A DNA stretch of 57,213 nucleotides from a virus. The notes under the pieces were generated by a model, which was given only the letters and a program-made list of their open reading frames with translations, ran no database searches and was not told the DNA's origin. The stretch lies in the IMG/VR virus record IMGVR_UViG_3300036828_000780, positions 1-57,213 of that record; one strand, written 5' to 3'. A program made the translations under genes and the position numbers. Shown piece by piece: positions 39,117-47,543 of this stretch (within the stretch, counting starts at the first letter, position 1; every line of letters starts with the position of its first letter).

Positions 39117-39527
39117 ATGGCGACGACGCGGTTTTTTGACGAGGAATTTCCACCGGGCAGCGGGGCGACGGAGCTGATGATCGGCATCGCCCATGATGAC
39201 GCGGGTGGCGATCGCGGCCAGATGCGCGAGTCGGTGCGCCCGGCGACGGCCGAGGATGTCACGCTCTATGGCGCGGCGTATGAGGCCTATACCGAGGCCG
39301 GCGGGGAATTGGCGCCGCGGGCGTCGCCGGAGGACCCCGCCGCGGCGTCGACTGGCCGGCCGCCGGTGCCGCCGCCATGGCCGCCCGGCCAGCCCTACAG
39401 CCCGCCGGACATGGCGCCGGCGACCTCCCCCGCGCCGCCCCCGCCGCCGCCGCTGCCGCAGCCGCAGCCGGATGTCGCGCCGCCGCCGGTCTATCCGCCC
39501 GGCGATCCGCCGCCGGGTGGAGCGTAA
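39117..39527 (+). CDS. Hypothetical protein with Pro-rich tail
   Basis: 136 residues with AAAGGAGG upstream. ATG at 39117 fits the frame (the nearer ATG at 39112 is followed at once by TGA). The first 65 residues look folded (TRFFDEEFPPGSGATELMIG, VRPATAEDVTLYGAAYEAYT); the rest is Pro-rich. No family is recognised. Confidence 0.55.
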   Translation: MATTRFFDEEFPPGSGATELMIGIAHDDAGGDRGQMRESVRPATAEDVTLYGAAYEAYTEAGGELAPRASPEDPAAASTGRPPVPPPWPPGQPYSPPDMAPATSPAPPPPPPLPQPQPDVAPPPVYPPGDPPPGGA

Positions 39528-39530
39528 TCC

Positions 39531-39821
39531 GTGGCCGCGGTGCCGCGCACCAAGGCGGGCAAGGCGCGCAAGGTCGCCCGGACGATGGGCGAATTCAAAT
39601 CGGGCGACCTCAAAAGTTCGTCCGGCGAGAAGGTGACCAACCCGAAACAGGCAGTGGCGATCGCGCTCAATCAGAGCGGCCAGTCGAAACCGCCGTCGGA
39701 GCGTAAAGAGGGGCGGCCGCGGCCGCCCGCGGGTCCGATGGCGGCCGGGGCGCAAAATGCGCGCCTCGCCGACGCGGTCTCGCGGCGCGTCGACCAGGGC
39801 CAGACCCGGGGCCGCCGATGA
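39531..39821 (+). CDS. DUF6496-like small basic protein
   Basis: 96 residues from a GTG three bases after the preceding stop. KVARTMGEFKSGDLKSSSGE plus KVTNPKQAVAIALNQSGQSK is the DUF6496 signature, a short basic protein found in phage structural clusters and bacterial genomes. Nucleic-acid binding is likely from its charge. ATGA overlap with the next gene. Confidence 0.7.
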   Translation: MAAVPRTKAGKARKVARTMGEFKSGDLKSSSGEKVTNPKQAVAIALNQSGQSKPPSERKEGRPRPPAGPMAAGAQNARLADAVSRRVDQGQTRGRR

Positions 39822-40573
39822 GCCTGGTTACGATCTGCACAAATGTCGCGCTCGATTGCGGCATCGATCTGCCGCCGGGTCCGATCTTTGGCAGTCGTGC
39901 GCCGGCCTCGCAGCGGCTGTTGATGCAGGCCAAACGGGCCGCCAAGAGCCTGTTCAACGAGGTCGCGTGGACGTTCCTGACGGTCGAGCACGTCTTTACC
40001 GCCGCCGGCAGCAACAGCTCGGATTTCATGTTGCCGCCGGATTTCGACCGCCTGGTGCACGATACCCTATGGGAGCGCACCCGCTACTGGTCGCTCCGGG
40101 GCGCCATGAGTCCGCAGCAATGGCAGGCCTATCGGTCCTCGATTTACGGTCGCGCGACGATCGAACGGCGCTGGCGGATCCGCATCCCGTCGGGGCAGGG
40201 CGCCGGCGCGCCGGTCGCGTTTTCGGTCGACCCGCAGCTCGGCGGCACCGATACGACGACAACCTTTGTGTTCGAGTACGTCTCGGCCAATTGGTGCCAG
40301 GCCGCCAACGGCATGATGCAGCCGGATTGGGGGGCCGATACCGACAGCGCGCTGCTCGACGAATACCTGGTGGAGCTCGGCACCCGCTGGCGCGTGCTGC
40401 GCCGGCTGGGGCTGGCTTACGACGAGGAGCAGGACGAGTACAATCGCCAGCTCGACCAGGCGATCGCGCGCGACGGCGGCACCGCCACATTGAGCTTGGT
40501 GCCGAGCTCGAGGACCGTGTTCATCGGCCCCTACAACGTGCCCGATACCGGCTTCGGGCCGGTCCCGCCCTAA
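39818..40573 (+). CDS. Tail tubular protein A-like / head-completion adaptor
   Basis: 251 residues. The gp4/gp11-type helical adaptor pattern is SLVTICTNVALDCGI, SQRLLMQAKRAAKSLFNEVA, FMLPPDFDRLVHDTLWER, then RATIERRWRIRIP and LGTRWRVLRRLGLAYDEEQD. It would sit below the portal and begin the tail tube. Its place just before the stabilisation protein is as in other podophages. Confidence 0.75.
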   Translation: MSLVTICTNVALDCGIDLPPGPIFGSRAPASQRLLMQAKRAAKSLFNEVAWTFLTVEHVFTAAGSNSSDFMLPPDFDRLVHDTLWERTRYWSLRGAMSPQQWQAYRSSIYGRATIERRWRIRIPSGQGAGAPVAFSVDPQLGGTDTTTTFVFEYVSANWCQAANGMMQPDWGADTDSALLDEYLVELGTRWRVLRRLGLAYDEEQDEYNRQLDQAIARDGGTATLSLVPSSRTVFIGPYNVPDTGFGPVPP

Positions 40574-40576
40574 GCC

Positions 40577-42220
40577 ATGGCGCTCGGTGGTGCCGCGCTG
40601 CAGCAATTGCTGCGCCAGGGGCCGGGCTCGCGCGGTCAGCAGCCGTTGACCGCGCCGGCCTCGCTGCCGCCGCCGCTGGGCGGCTGGAACACGCGCGACG
40701 CGTTCGAGGCGATGGATCAGCAGGACGCGATCACGCTCGACAACTGGTACCCCGATTTTGGCGGCATCATGATCCGGCCGGGCGCCAGCCCCTGGCTCAA
40801 CCTGTTTACCGGCGCCGATATATCGACCTTGGCGACCTGGCAGGCGCTGGGCAGCCCGCAGCGGCTGATCGCCGCCTCGGCGGGCGCGCTCTACGATGCC
40901 ACCGGCGGCGGACAGGTCGTGCCGCCGGCGGCGCTCGCGACCGGCTTTACTTCCGATTGGTGGCAGACCGCGCAGTTCGGCGGCCGGCTGTTTCTGGTCA
41001 ACGGCCGCGACCCGCCGCAGGTCTATGACGGCACGACGGTGGCAGCCGCCGGGTTTGCCGCCGCCACCGGCCAGCCGGCGCTCGACGTGACGACCCTGAT
41101 CGGCGTGCAGGTCATCCACAACCGCCTCTATTTTTGGGACGGCAAGGCGACCGGCTTCTGGTACGGCGACTTGCTCGCGATCACCGGCAACCTTTCGTGG
41201 TTCCCGTTCGATATGGTCGTGCCGGATGGCGGCGGGCTCGTTTCGGTGCAGGTCCTCAGCTATGACGGCGGCACCGGGATAGCGTCCTACACGGTGTTCA
41301 CTCTCGACACCGGCACGATGCTGACCTATGGCGGCACCGACCCGTCGGACCCCAGCAATTGGGCGCTGGTCGGGCTCTATCCGGTCGGGCCGCCGATGGG
41401 GCTGCGCAGCGCGGCGCGCTATGGCGGCGATATCTATCAATCGACGTCGAGTGATCACCTCAAGCTGTCGCAGCTGCTGATCGCGCTCAAATTGGGGCAG
41501 ATGCCGCCGCGCTCGAAGGCGTCGGGCGCGCAAAAGGCGGCCTCGCAATTGGGGCGCCCGTTGCCCGGCTGGCAGGCGGTATATTGGCCGTTCGGGCGGC
41601 GCCTTTTGTTCAATGTGCCGCTACCGTCGGGCGGCTTCGAGCAGCACGTCTATAATCCGCCGCTCGACGCGTGGTGCCGGTGGCAAGGCTTGCCGTCGGT
41701 TTGCTGGGTGGTATGGGGCGACCGGCTGATGTTCGGGGCGCCCAACGGGCAGGTATGCGTCGCCGACAGCGCGCAGGGCGATCAATTTCTGCAGATCCAA
41801 AACCCGTGGAACACGACGCCGTGGAACCAGAAGCCGTGGCTCATCGGCCGCGACCAGCCGATCATCGCGATGGGGCAGCAGGCCTGGAACCTGTTTGGCA
41901 CGCCGCTCACCAAGCGGCTCGCGGCGGTGCGCCCGGTCGTCGCGAGCGATGGGGATATCACTTACGATTTCGCGATCGGCTTCGACTATCAAGACCCCCA
42001 GGTGTTTGTCCCGGTCGGGCAAGCGGCGATCATCGAAAGTCTGTGGGATGTCAGCCCGTGGGATACCAGCCCATGGTCGGTCGAGCGTACGGTTGAGGCG
42101 CAATGGCAGATCGCGTCCGGCGACGGCAGCGCGATCTCGTTTGCGATCGCGGTGCAAGCGCTGCACCCGCTGACCTGGGTGCGCACCGATTTCCGCATCG
42201 AGCCGGGCCGGGCGCTATGA
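40577..42220 (+). CDS. Tail tubular protein B-like / DNA stabilisation protein
   Basis: 547 residues. It opens with GGWNTRDAFEAMDQQDAITL and DNWYPDFGGIMIRPGA, the standard start of podophage tail nozzle/stabilisation proteins. Repeated beta-propeller-like blades follow (GRLFLVNGRDPPQVYDG, NRLYFWDGKATGFWYG, GDRLMFGAPNGQVCVAD). It forms the distal tail tube and plugs the packaged DNA. Confidence 0.78.
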   Translation: MALGGAALQQLLRQGPGSRGQQPLTAPASLPPPLGGWNTRDAFEAMDQQDAITLDNWYPDFGGIMIRPGASPWLNLFTGADISTLATWQALGSPQRLIAASAGALYDATGGGQVVPPAALATGFTSDWWQTAQFGGRLFLVNGRDPPQVYDGTTVAAAGFAAATGQPALDVTTLIGVQVIHNRLYFWDGKATGFWYGDLLAITGNLSWFPFDMVVPDGGGLVSVQVLSYDGGTGIASYTVFTLDTGTMLTYGGTDPSDPSNWALVGLYPVGPPMGLRSAARYGGDIYQSTSSDHLKLSQLLIALKLGQMPPRSKASGAQKAASQLGRPLPGWQAVYWPFGRRLLFNVPLPSGGFEQHVYNPPLDAWCRWQGLPSVCWVVWGDRLMFGAPNGQVCVADSAQGDQFLQIQNPWNTTPWNQKPWLIGRDQPIIAMGQQAWNLFGTPLTKRLAAVRPVVASDGDITYDFAIGFDYQDPQVFVPVGQAAIIESLWDVSPWDTSPWSVERTVEAQWQIASGDGSAISFAIAVQALHPLTWVRTDFRIEPGRAL

Positions 42221-42315
42221 CTTTGCGGTGCCGAATGGCGGATCGTTTCGGTTAAACGGCTTCCGGTTGACGCCCAGAGCGACGGCCGCAACTACCCGGT
42301 AAAAGAGGGATCCCG

Positions 42316-42762
42316 ATGCGATGCGACCGGCTTTTCGCGGCGGCCGGCCTGGCCGCATTGTGCGCGACCGCCCCGCCGGCGGCCGCGCAGCATGTGCTGC
42401 AGCAGCTCGACCAATCCCAAAAGGCTACGGTCGACCGGCTGACGGCGCCGCTGTCCGGCCACAAGCGGCGCGGGCAGCCGCCGCCGCCTGTGGTTTCGGT
42501 CGTCGCGATCAAATTCGCCAACGTCGTGAAGGGCATCCCGGACAACGCGGCGCTCGGCGCCAAGCTCGCCGATGTCCTCGTGTTCAATAACGACGGCTCG
42601 CCGTTCACCGGGACCATCGGTTTCGGGCCGCCCGACTACAATGCCGGCGGCTGTTACGGGGTTTCGGGCAGCGCGGTCGTGCTCGCCTGCCATCTCACCG
42701 CGGCTGACGACGGCCGCACGCTGCTCGGGACGATCGTCGCGCACGACCCGACCGCGCCGTAA
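42316..42762 (+). CDS. Exported protein paralogous to the HTH-TM protein
   Basis: 148 residues with AGAGGG upstream. A signal peptide (MRCDRLFAAAGLAALCATAP, cleavage near AAAQ), a linker, then a beta domain with SPFTGTIGFGPPDYNAGGC and AVVLACHLTAADDG. The same domain closes the membrane protein at 23194, so the phage carries a soluble exported and a membrane-tethered version. A rightward GTTGACGCC lies 40-50 bases upstream. Confidence 0.65.
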   Translation: MRCDRLFAAAGLAALCATAPPAAAQHVLQQLDQSQKATVDRLTAPLSGHKRRGQPPPPVVSVVAIKFANVVKGIPDNAALGAKLADVLVFNNDGSPFTGTIGFGPPDYNAGGCYGVSGSAVVLACHLTAADDGRTLLGTIVAHDPTAP

Positions 42763-42871
42763 ATCGATTTTAAGGGCCGCTGGCGCGCGATCTCGCGCGC
42801 CGCTGCCTTACCCCGGCCGACCCCGTTCCCGCGCTCACACGCTTACGACTGTCTGCCTAGCGGGGCTGCAA

Positions 42872-43312
42872 ATGCATTCCGAGGCGACCCGGGTCATCGT
42901 CGGCCGCGATGCGGCGGTCGCCGAATGGGTCCGCCGGCGATTGCGCGTCGACCACTGGGGGCCGTGCACCGCGATCGGCATCGCCCGCGGCGACGAGCTC
43001 GTCGCCGGCGTCGTCTACAACAATTTGCGCTGGCCCTCGATCGAGGCCTCGATTGCTTCGACCGAGCCCGGCTGGTGCTCGCGCCGCAACCTCGCGGCGA
43101 TCTTCGCCTATCCGTTCCGGCAGCTCGAATGCCGGCGGCTGGGCGCGCTCACCGAGGCCACGAATCAGCCCGTCCGGGCATTCCTCTGCCGCCTCGGCTT
43201 TCGCGAAGAAGGCCTGTGCAGACAGGCGCTCCCGACGGGAGATGCCGTGATCTTCGGCATGACCCCGCAGGAGTGCCGATGGCTCCCGTCAGCGGCGGGG
43301 GCGGGGGAATAA
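42872..43312 (+). CDS. GNAT-family acetyltransferase
   Basis: 146 residues from the ATG at 42872. The acetyl-CoA fold is visible: GIARGDELVAGVVYNN, ASIASTEPGWCSRRNLAAIF, FAYPFRQLECRRLGALTEAT, NQPVRAFLCRLGFREEG. This subtype is frequent in tail-gene regions of podophages. The target is unknown; it may modify host or virion proteins. Confidence 0.75.
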   Translation: MHSEATRVIVGRDAAVAEWVRRRLRVDHWGPCTAIGIARGDELVAGVVYNNLRWPSIEASIASTEPGWCSRRNLAAIFAYPFRQLECRRLGALTEATNQPVRAFLCRLGFREEGLCRQALPTGDAVIFGMTPQECRWLPSAAGAGE

Positions 43313-43318
43313 GCGGCC

Positions 43319-44815
43319 ATGTCGAAGGGCGGTAAGGGCGGCAGTTCGGGCGGGCAATCGGTCAACCCGATGCAATTGGCGCAGGCGCAGACGCAATCGA
43401 ACGTTGCGACTGCCGGGACCCAGGCGTCGCTCAACAACATCAACACGTACTCGCCCTACGGGTCGAGCACTTATCAACCGTTTGTCGATCCGACGACGGG
43501 GCAGACGCGGTACTCGCTGACCCAGGCGCTCGACCCGGCCTCGCAGAACCTGTTCCAATCGCAAACCGGGCTGGCGCAAAACCTGGTCAATCAGGCGGGC
43601 GGGGTCGCCGGGCAAGGCATTGGGCTGCAAGGCGAGGGCGCCAACGTCATCGGCGCGGGCGTTGGGGCGCTCGGCCAGATCAACCCGTCCTTGGCGCCCT
43701 ATCTGGCGGGCGCGGCCTCGCCGGTGTCGCTGACCCCGGGCTCGTTTCAGACCAACGTCACCGGCGGCGCCGGCGGCCAGCCGATCCCGCAGGTGCAAAC
43801 CGGCGTCACCGGCGCCGGGCAGGGCGTGCAGGGCGCGGTCGGGCCCGCCGGCCCGATCCAGACGAGTTTGAGCCCCGAGGATTTCGGGACCCAGATCAAA
43901 CAGGCGCAAGACGCCGCCTACCAGTCGCAGACGCAGTATCTCGACCCGCAGTTCAACCAGCAGGAAGAAACCCTCAAACAGAACCTCGCCGACCAGGGTA
44001 TCTCGGAAGGGTCCGACGCCTACACCCGCGCGACGGGCGATTTCAATCGCCAAAAGCAGATGGCGTACCAATCGGCGCAAAACAGCGCGGTCGCCGCCGG
44101 CAACCAGCAGCAGCAGGCGCTGTTTTCGCAGCAACTTCAGTCGGGGCAATTCGCCAATACGGCGCAAGCCCAAAACTACGTGCAGCAACTGCAGGACGCC
44201 GGCTTCATCAATGCGGCGCAAGCGCAAACCTTTGGCCAGCAGATCCAGTCCGGGCAATTCGCCAACCAGGCGCAGCAACAGGTGTTCGGGCAGGGCACCA
44301 GCCTCGCCGATCTCTACAACCAGGCGGTCCTCGGCGCCGCCGGCACGACCAACCAGGCGGCGCAGCTCGGGTTGCAGCGCGCCCAGGCCGAGCAACAGAC
44401 GCCGGTCAATACCTTGGCGCAGCTACTGCAGTCGGGCGGCAACGTCTACGGCCAAGGCCTCACCGGCATGCAATCGGTGCTGCCGTTCGTCAATGCGGCG
44501 TCGACCTGGCCGATTTCGATCCCGACGATGGGCGGCACGCCGGCGACGGTGGCGCCGACCAACTATGCCGGGGTCACCCAGGCGGCGACCGGGCAGAACC
44601 AGCTGGCCAATACGATGGGGTACCAGAGCCTCAACAGCATGCTGGGCGGCGCCAATACGCTGGCGAATATGTTCACCGGCGGCAGCAGCGGGATCGGCGG
44701 CCTGTTTGGTGCGGGCGGCCTCGGCAGCCTGTTCAGCGGCGGCGCGGCGGCGTCGGCGGTTCCGGATTTAGCGACGCTGCCGGGCGCCCTCACCGGCCTG
44801 ATGGCGGCGTTCTAG
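43319..44815 (+). CDS. Gln-rich internal virion (DNA ejection) protein
   Basis: 498 residues. Low-complexity Gln/Ala/Gly-rich, with long coiled-coil sections (YLDPQFNQQEETLKQNLADQ, then NRQKQMAYQSAQNSAVAAGN) and near-repeats QLQSGQFANTAQAQ and QIQSGQFANQAQQQ. The C-terminus is Gly-rich and hydrophobic (GGLFGAGGLGSLFSGG), as in proteins that leave the virion and insert into membranes. It is the first of four consecutive ejection-type genes. Confidence 0.65.
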   Translation: MSKGGKGGSSGGQSVNPMQLAQAQTQSNVATAGTQASLNNINTYSPYGSSTYQPFVDPTTGQTRYSLTQALDPASQNLFQSQTGLAQNLVNQAGGVAGQGIGLQGEGANVIGAGVGALGQINPSLAPYLAGAASPVSLTPGSFQTNVTGGAGGQPIPQVQTGVTGAGQGVQGAVGPAGPIQTSLSPEDFGTQIKQAQDAAYQSQTQYLDPQFNQQEETLKQNLADQGISEGSDAYTRATGDFNRQKQMAYQSAQNSAVAAGNQQQQALFSQQLQSGQFANTAQAQNYVQQLQDAGFINAAQAQTFGQQIQSGQFANQAQQQVFGQGTSLADLYNQAVLGAAGTTNQAAQLGLQRAQAEQQTPVNTLAQLLQSGGNVYGQGLTGMQSVLPFVNAASTWPISIPTMGGTPATVAPTNYAGVTQAATGQNQLANTMGYQSLNSMLGGANTLANMFTGGSSGIGGLFGAGGLGSLFSGGAAASAVPDLATLPGALTGLMAAF

Positions 44816-44825
44816 GGGGGCGCAA

Positions 44826-45599
44826 ATGGCACTCGACGACATCCTCGGCGGCCTCAACCCCTACGCCGGGCAGCAGCTCGCGGCGGCGCTGGCGGCCGGG
44901 GTCGGCGCCGACCCGTCGCGGCTGGGCACCTCGGATCTCTATAATCCGATGGGCCAGGTGTTCGGGCAGATCAACGCCGGCATTGCGCGTAATCAGGCGG
45001 CCGGTCTGGCACAGCAGCTCGCCGGCGAGCGCATGACCGCGCTTCCCGATCTGGCGTCCGCCTACAGCGCCGACGATCCGTTCAAATGGGCCGCGGCCAA
45101 CCCCAACGCCTCGCCGTTGGCGCGCGCGATGATCCTCGGCGGCAGCCCGGGCGAGGTCGCCAAGGCCAAGGAGGCCGGCGCCGCGGCGGCGCTCGCCAAC
45201 CTCAATGTGCGCGGCTTTCCGCAGCCCGGCACGCCGTTGTCGACCGGAGGCCTCGGCGCCGGGGCGGTCGCGCCGATCGGCGCGCCGGCCAATCGCCGGG
45301 TTGCGGTGCAGCAGCCGGGGGCGGGCCCGGCGCCATTGCGCGACCCCGGCGGCGGTGCGGTCAACCCCTACTATCCCGGCGGCGGGGCTAGTGGTGCCGC
45401 GGGCGGGGCTGGCGCCGATGCCGGCGCCGGGGCTGGTCTCGACGCGATGAGCGGGGCGCAGCTGCAGCAATACGCCAAGGGGCAGCTTACCCCGGCGCAG
45501 CGCTACCAGCTCGCCCGCGCGTATATGCGCCGCCAGGCGGCCGGCGGGCCGGGGATCCCCGGAGCGGCTGCGGCCACCGCGGCGCCGGGGGCATCCTAG
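44826..45599 (+). CDS. Internal virion-type protein
   Basis: 257 residues. The N-terminal helices (LNPYAGQQLAAALAAGVGAD, NQAAGLAQQLAGERMTALPD) are followed by a Gly/Ala/Pro-rich centre and a helical end (GAQLQQYAKGQLTPAQRYQL, ARAYMRRQAA). No enzyme motif. Its place between ejection-type genes suggests a virion core component. The stop abuts the next start (TAGATG). Confidence 0.6.
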   Translation: MALDDILGGLNPYAGQQLAAALAAGVGADPSRLGTSDLYNPMGQVFGQINAGIARNQAAGLAQQLAGERMTALPDLASAYSADDPFKWAAANPNASPLARAMILGGSPGEVAKAKEAGAAAALANLNVRGFPQPGTPLSTGGLGAGAVAPIGAPANRRVAVQQPGAGPAPLRDPGGGAVNPYYPGGGASGAAGGAGADAGAGAGLDAMSGAQLQQYAKGQLTPAQRYQLARAYMRRQAAGGPGIPGAAAATAAPGAS

Positions 45600-47534
45600 A
45601 TGGCAGATCCGTTCAATTTCGACGCGGCGGCCGAGGCGGCCGGCCGCGAATTCAACGTCAACCCGATGCTGATCAAATCGATCGGCATGCAGGAATCGGG
45701 GCTCAACCCGGATGCGCCGACCGGCGCCGCGGGCGAGCTCGGCATGATGCAGATCAAGCCGTCGACGGCGGCCGATCTCGGCGTCGACCCGCGCGACCCG
45801 GCCGATGCGGTGCGCGGCACCGCCAAGTATCTGGCGCAAGGCCTAGCGCAGGCCGAGCAGATGCGCGCGCAGGGTGTCGACGTCGATCCGGCGACGCATG
45901 CGGTCATGTATTACAACGGCGGCCCCAGGGGCTGGCATAACGCCGACGCCTATGCGCAATCGGTCGGCGGGCATTACCAGCAGCTCGCCGGCGGGCCGGC
46001 GGCGCCGCCCGCGGTGGACCCGGGGCTGGCGCAATTGGCGGCCGCCGGAGGTGGTTCCGCACCCGGGGCCGGGGGGCCGGGCGCGTTCTTGATCCCCGGC
46101 ACCGATACGCCGGTCGCGGCGCCGCCGGGGCGGCCGCTCGGCGCGACGATGGCGATGATGCCGCCGGATCTCGCGGCGCTGCAGCGCTCCGGCGGGTCTG
46201 CCGCGCCGGGCGGCGCGGTGCCGCCAAGCGGCGCCGGCGGCAACGAGCCGCCGATCGACGTCGACGGCATCGTCGAGGGGTTGGCCAGCGGCCGCCTTAC
46301 CATGCCGCCTTTGCCCGCCGGACCCGGCGCGGCGCCGGCTGCTCGAGGAGCTCCGGCCGGGCCGGCGGCGCCCCCGGGGCCATCAGCGGGGCCGCAGGCG
46401 GCGATCGATGTTCCCGGCCTGGTGCAGACTTTTAACCAATATTCGCGGTTCCCGGCCGGGATCCCGGTCGCTACCCAGGCCCTTGGCATGCTGCAGAAGA
46501 TGGCGCCCGAGGGGTTCCAGGTGAACACGGACGGCTCGCTGTCGCCGCGCGCCGGCTTTGCCCAAGGCGAGGCCGCCGTGGCCGGCGCCAAATCGGCCGC
46601 CGAGGAGGAGCAAAAGCGGATCACCGCCGCGGTCGCGCCGCAGCGGGTGCGCGCCGGCGAGGGAGTGGTCTATCCGCCGGGCTCGCCGATGGCAGGAGCG
46701 GCGCCGCCGGGCGGGGCTCCCGGCGGCGCGCCCGCGACCGCGGGGCCTCCCGGAGCTCCCGGAGCCGGCGGCGAGGCCGCGGGGGTATTGACGCCGACGC
46801 CGGGCGGCGGGGCGATGATCGCCGGCACCGCGCCGCCGCAGGCCACCGAAACCTTCTATAAGCGGTTTGACGATCTGGCCAAAGAGGCCGATGCGGCGCG
46901 CACCGGGCAATACCAGGCCAATCTGCTAAGGGCGCAATTGCACCAGCTGCCGGCCACCGGGCCGGCGACCGAATTTCTCGGCCATATGTCGGCATGGGCG
47001 CAGCAAATGGGTGTCCCGCCCGACAAATTGCCCAAATCTCTGCCCGCGGCCGGCGACGTCGAGACCGCTAACAAGCTGTCGACCGATCTGTTGGGCGAGG
47101 TCCTGCGGGCGCAGTTTCCCGGCCGCATCACGAACAGCGACATTCAGACGATGGCGCCGACGATCGCGCGGGCGACGACGCCGATGGCGGCCAATGATTT
47201 CCTGATCGACCGGGTCCTCGGCCCGAAATTTCAGCGCGATATCGACCGCTATGGTCACGTCGCCGGGTTGCCGAAAGCCGACCCGACATTATCGAGTCTG
47301 TCGGATCGTCTCTACCAATGGGACCAGGACCCGGCGAATTCCTATGGGGCCTATGCCAAGCGCGCCCAGGACGCCGCCGCGGCGGCCGTGCCGCCGTCGG
47401 GGCCGGCGCCACCGATCGCTGCGCCCTCCGTCAGTCCGCCACTTTCGGCGCCGCCGGGAGGTGGCGCCGCGGGTCCGCGCCGCAGCCGTTTCGACCCGGC
47501 GACCGGGACGATCGTCCCGGTCGGCCCTCGCTGA
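45600..47534 (+). CDS. Virion-associated lytic transglycosylase
   Basis: 644 residues. The N-terminal SLT/lysozyme-like domain (about 1-130) has IKSIGMQESGLNPDAPTGAA with the catalytic Glu (QES), GELGMMQIKPSTAADLG and YYNGGP. A long Pro/Gly-rich linker leads to a helical C-terminal region (FYKRFDDLAKEADAARTGQY to YQWDQDPANSYGAYAKRAQD). Like T7 gp16, such proteins cut peptidoglycan during DNA entry and extend the ejection channel. Confidence 0.82.
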   Translation: MADPFNFDAAAEAAGREFNVNPMLIKSIGMQESGLNPDAPTGAAGELGMMQIKPSTAADLGVDPRDPADAVRGTAKYLAQGLAQAEQMRAQGVDVDPATHAVMYYNGGPRGWHNADAYAQSVGGHYQQLAGGPAAPPAVDPGLAQLAAAGGGSAPGAGGPGAFLIPGTDTPVAAPPGRPLGATMAMMPPDLAALQRSGGSAAPGGAVPPSGAGGNEPPIDVDGIVEGLASGRLTMPPLPAGPGAAPAARGAPAGPAAPPGPSAGPQAAIDVPGLVQTFNQYSRFPAGIPVATQALGMLQKMAPEGFQVNTDGSLSPRAGFAQGEAAVAGAKSAAEEEQKRITAAVAPQRVRAGEGVVYPPGSPMAGAAPPGGAPGGAPATAGPPGAPGAGGEAAGVLTPTPGGGAMIAGTAPPQATETFYKRFDDLAKEADAARTGQYQANLLRAQLHQLPATGPATEFLGHMSAWAQQMGVPPDKLPKSLPAAGDVETANKLSTDLLGEVLRAQFPGRITNSDIQTMAPTIARATTPMAANDFLIDRVLGPKFQRDIDRYGHVAGLPKADPTLSSLSDRLYQWDQDPANSYGAYAKRAQDAAAAAVPPSGPAPPIAAPSVSPPLSAPPGGGAAGPRRSRFDPATGTIVPVGPR

Positions 47535-47543
47535 GCCGCCCCG

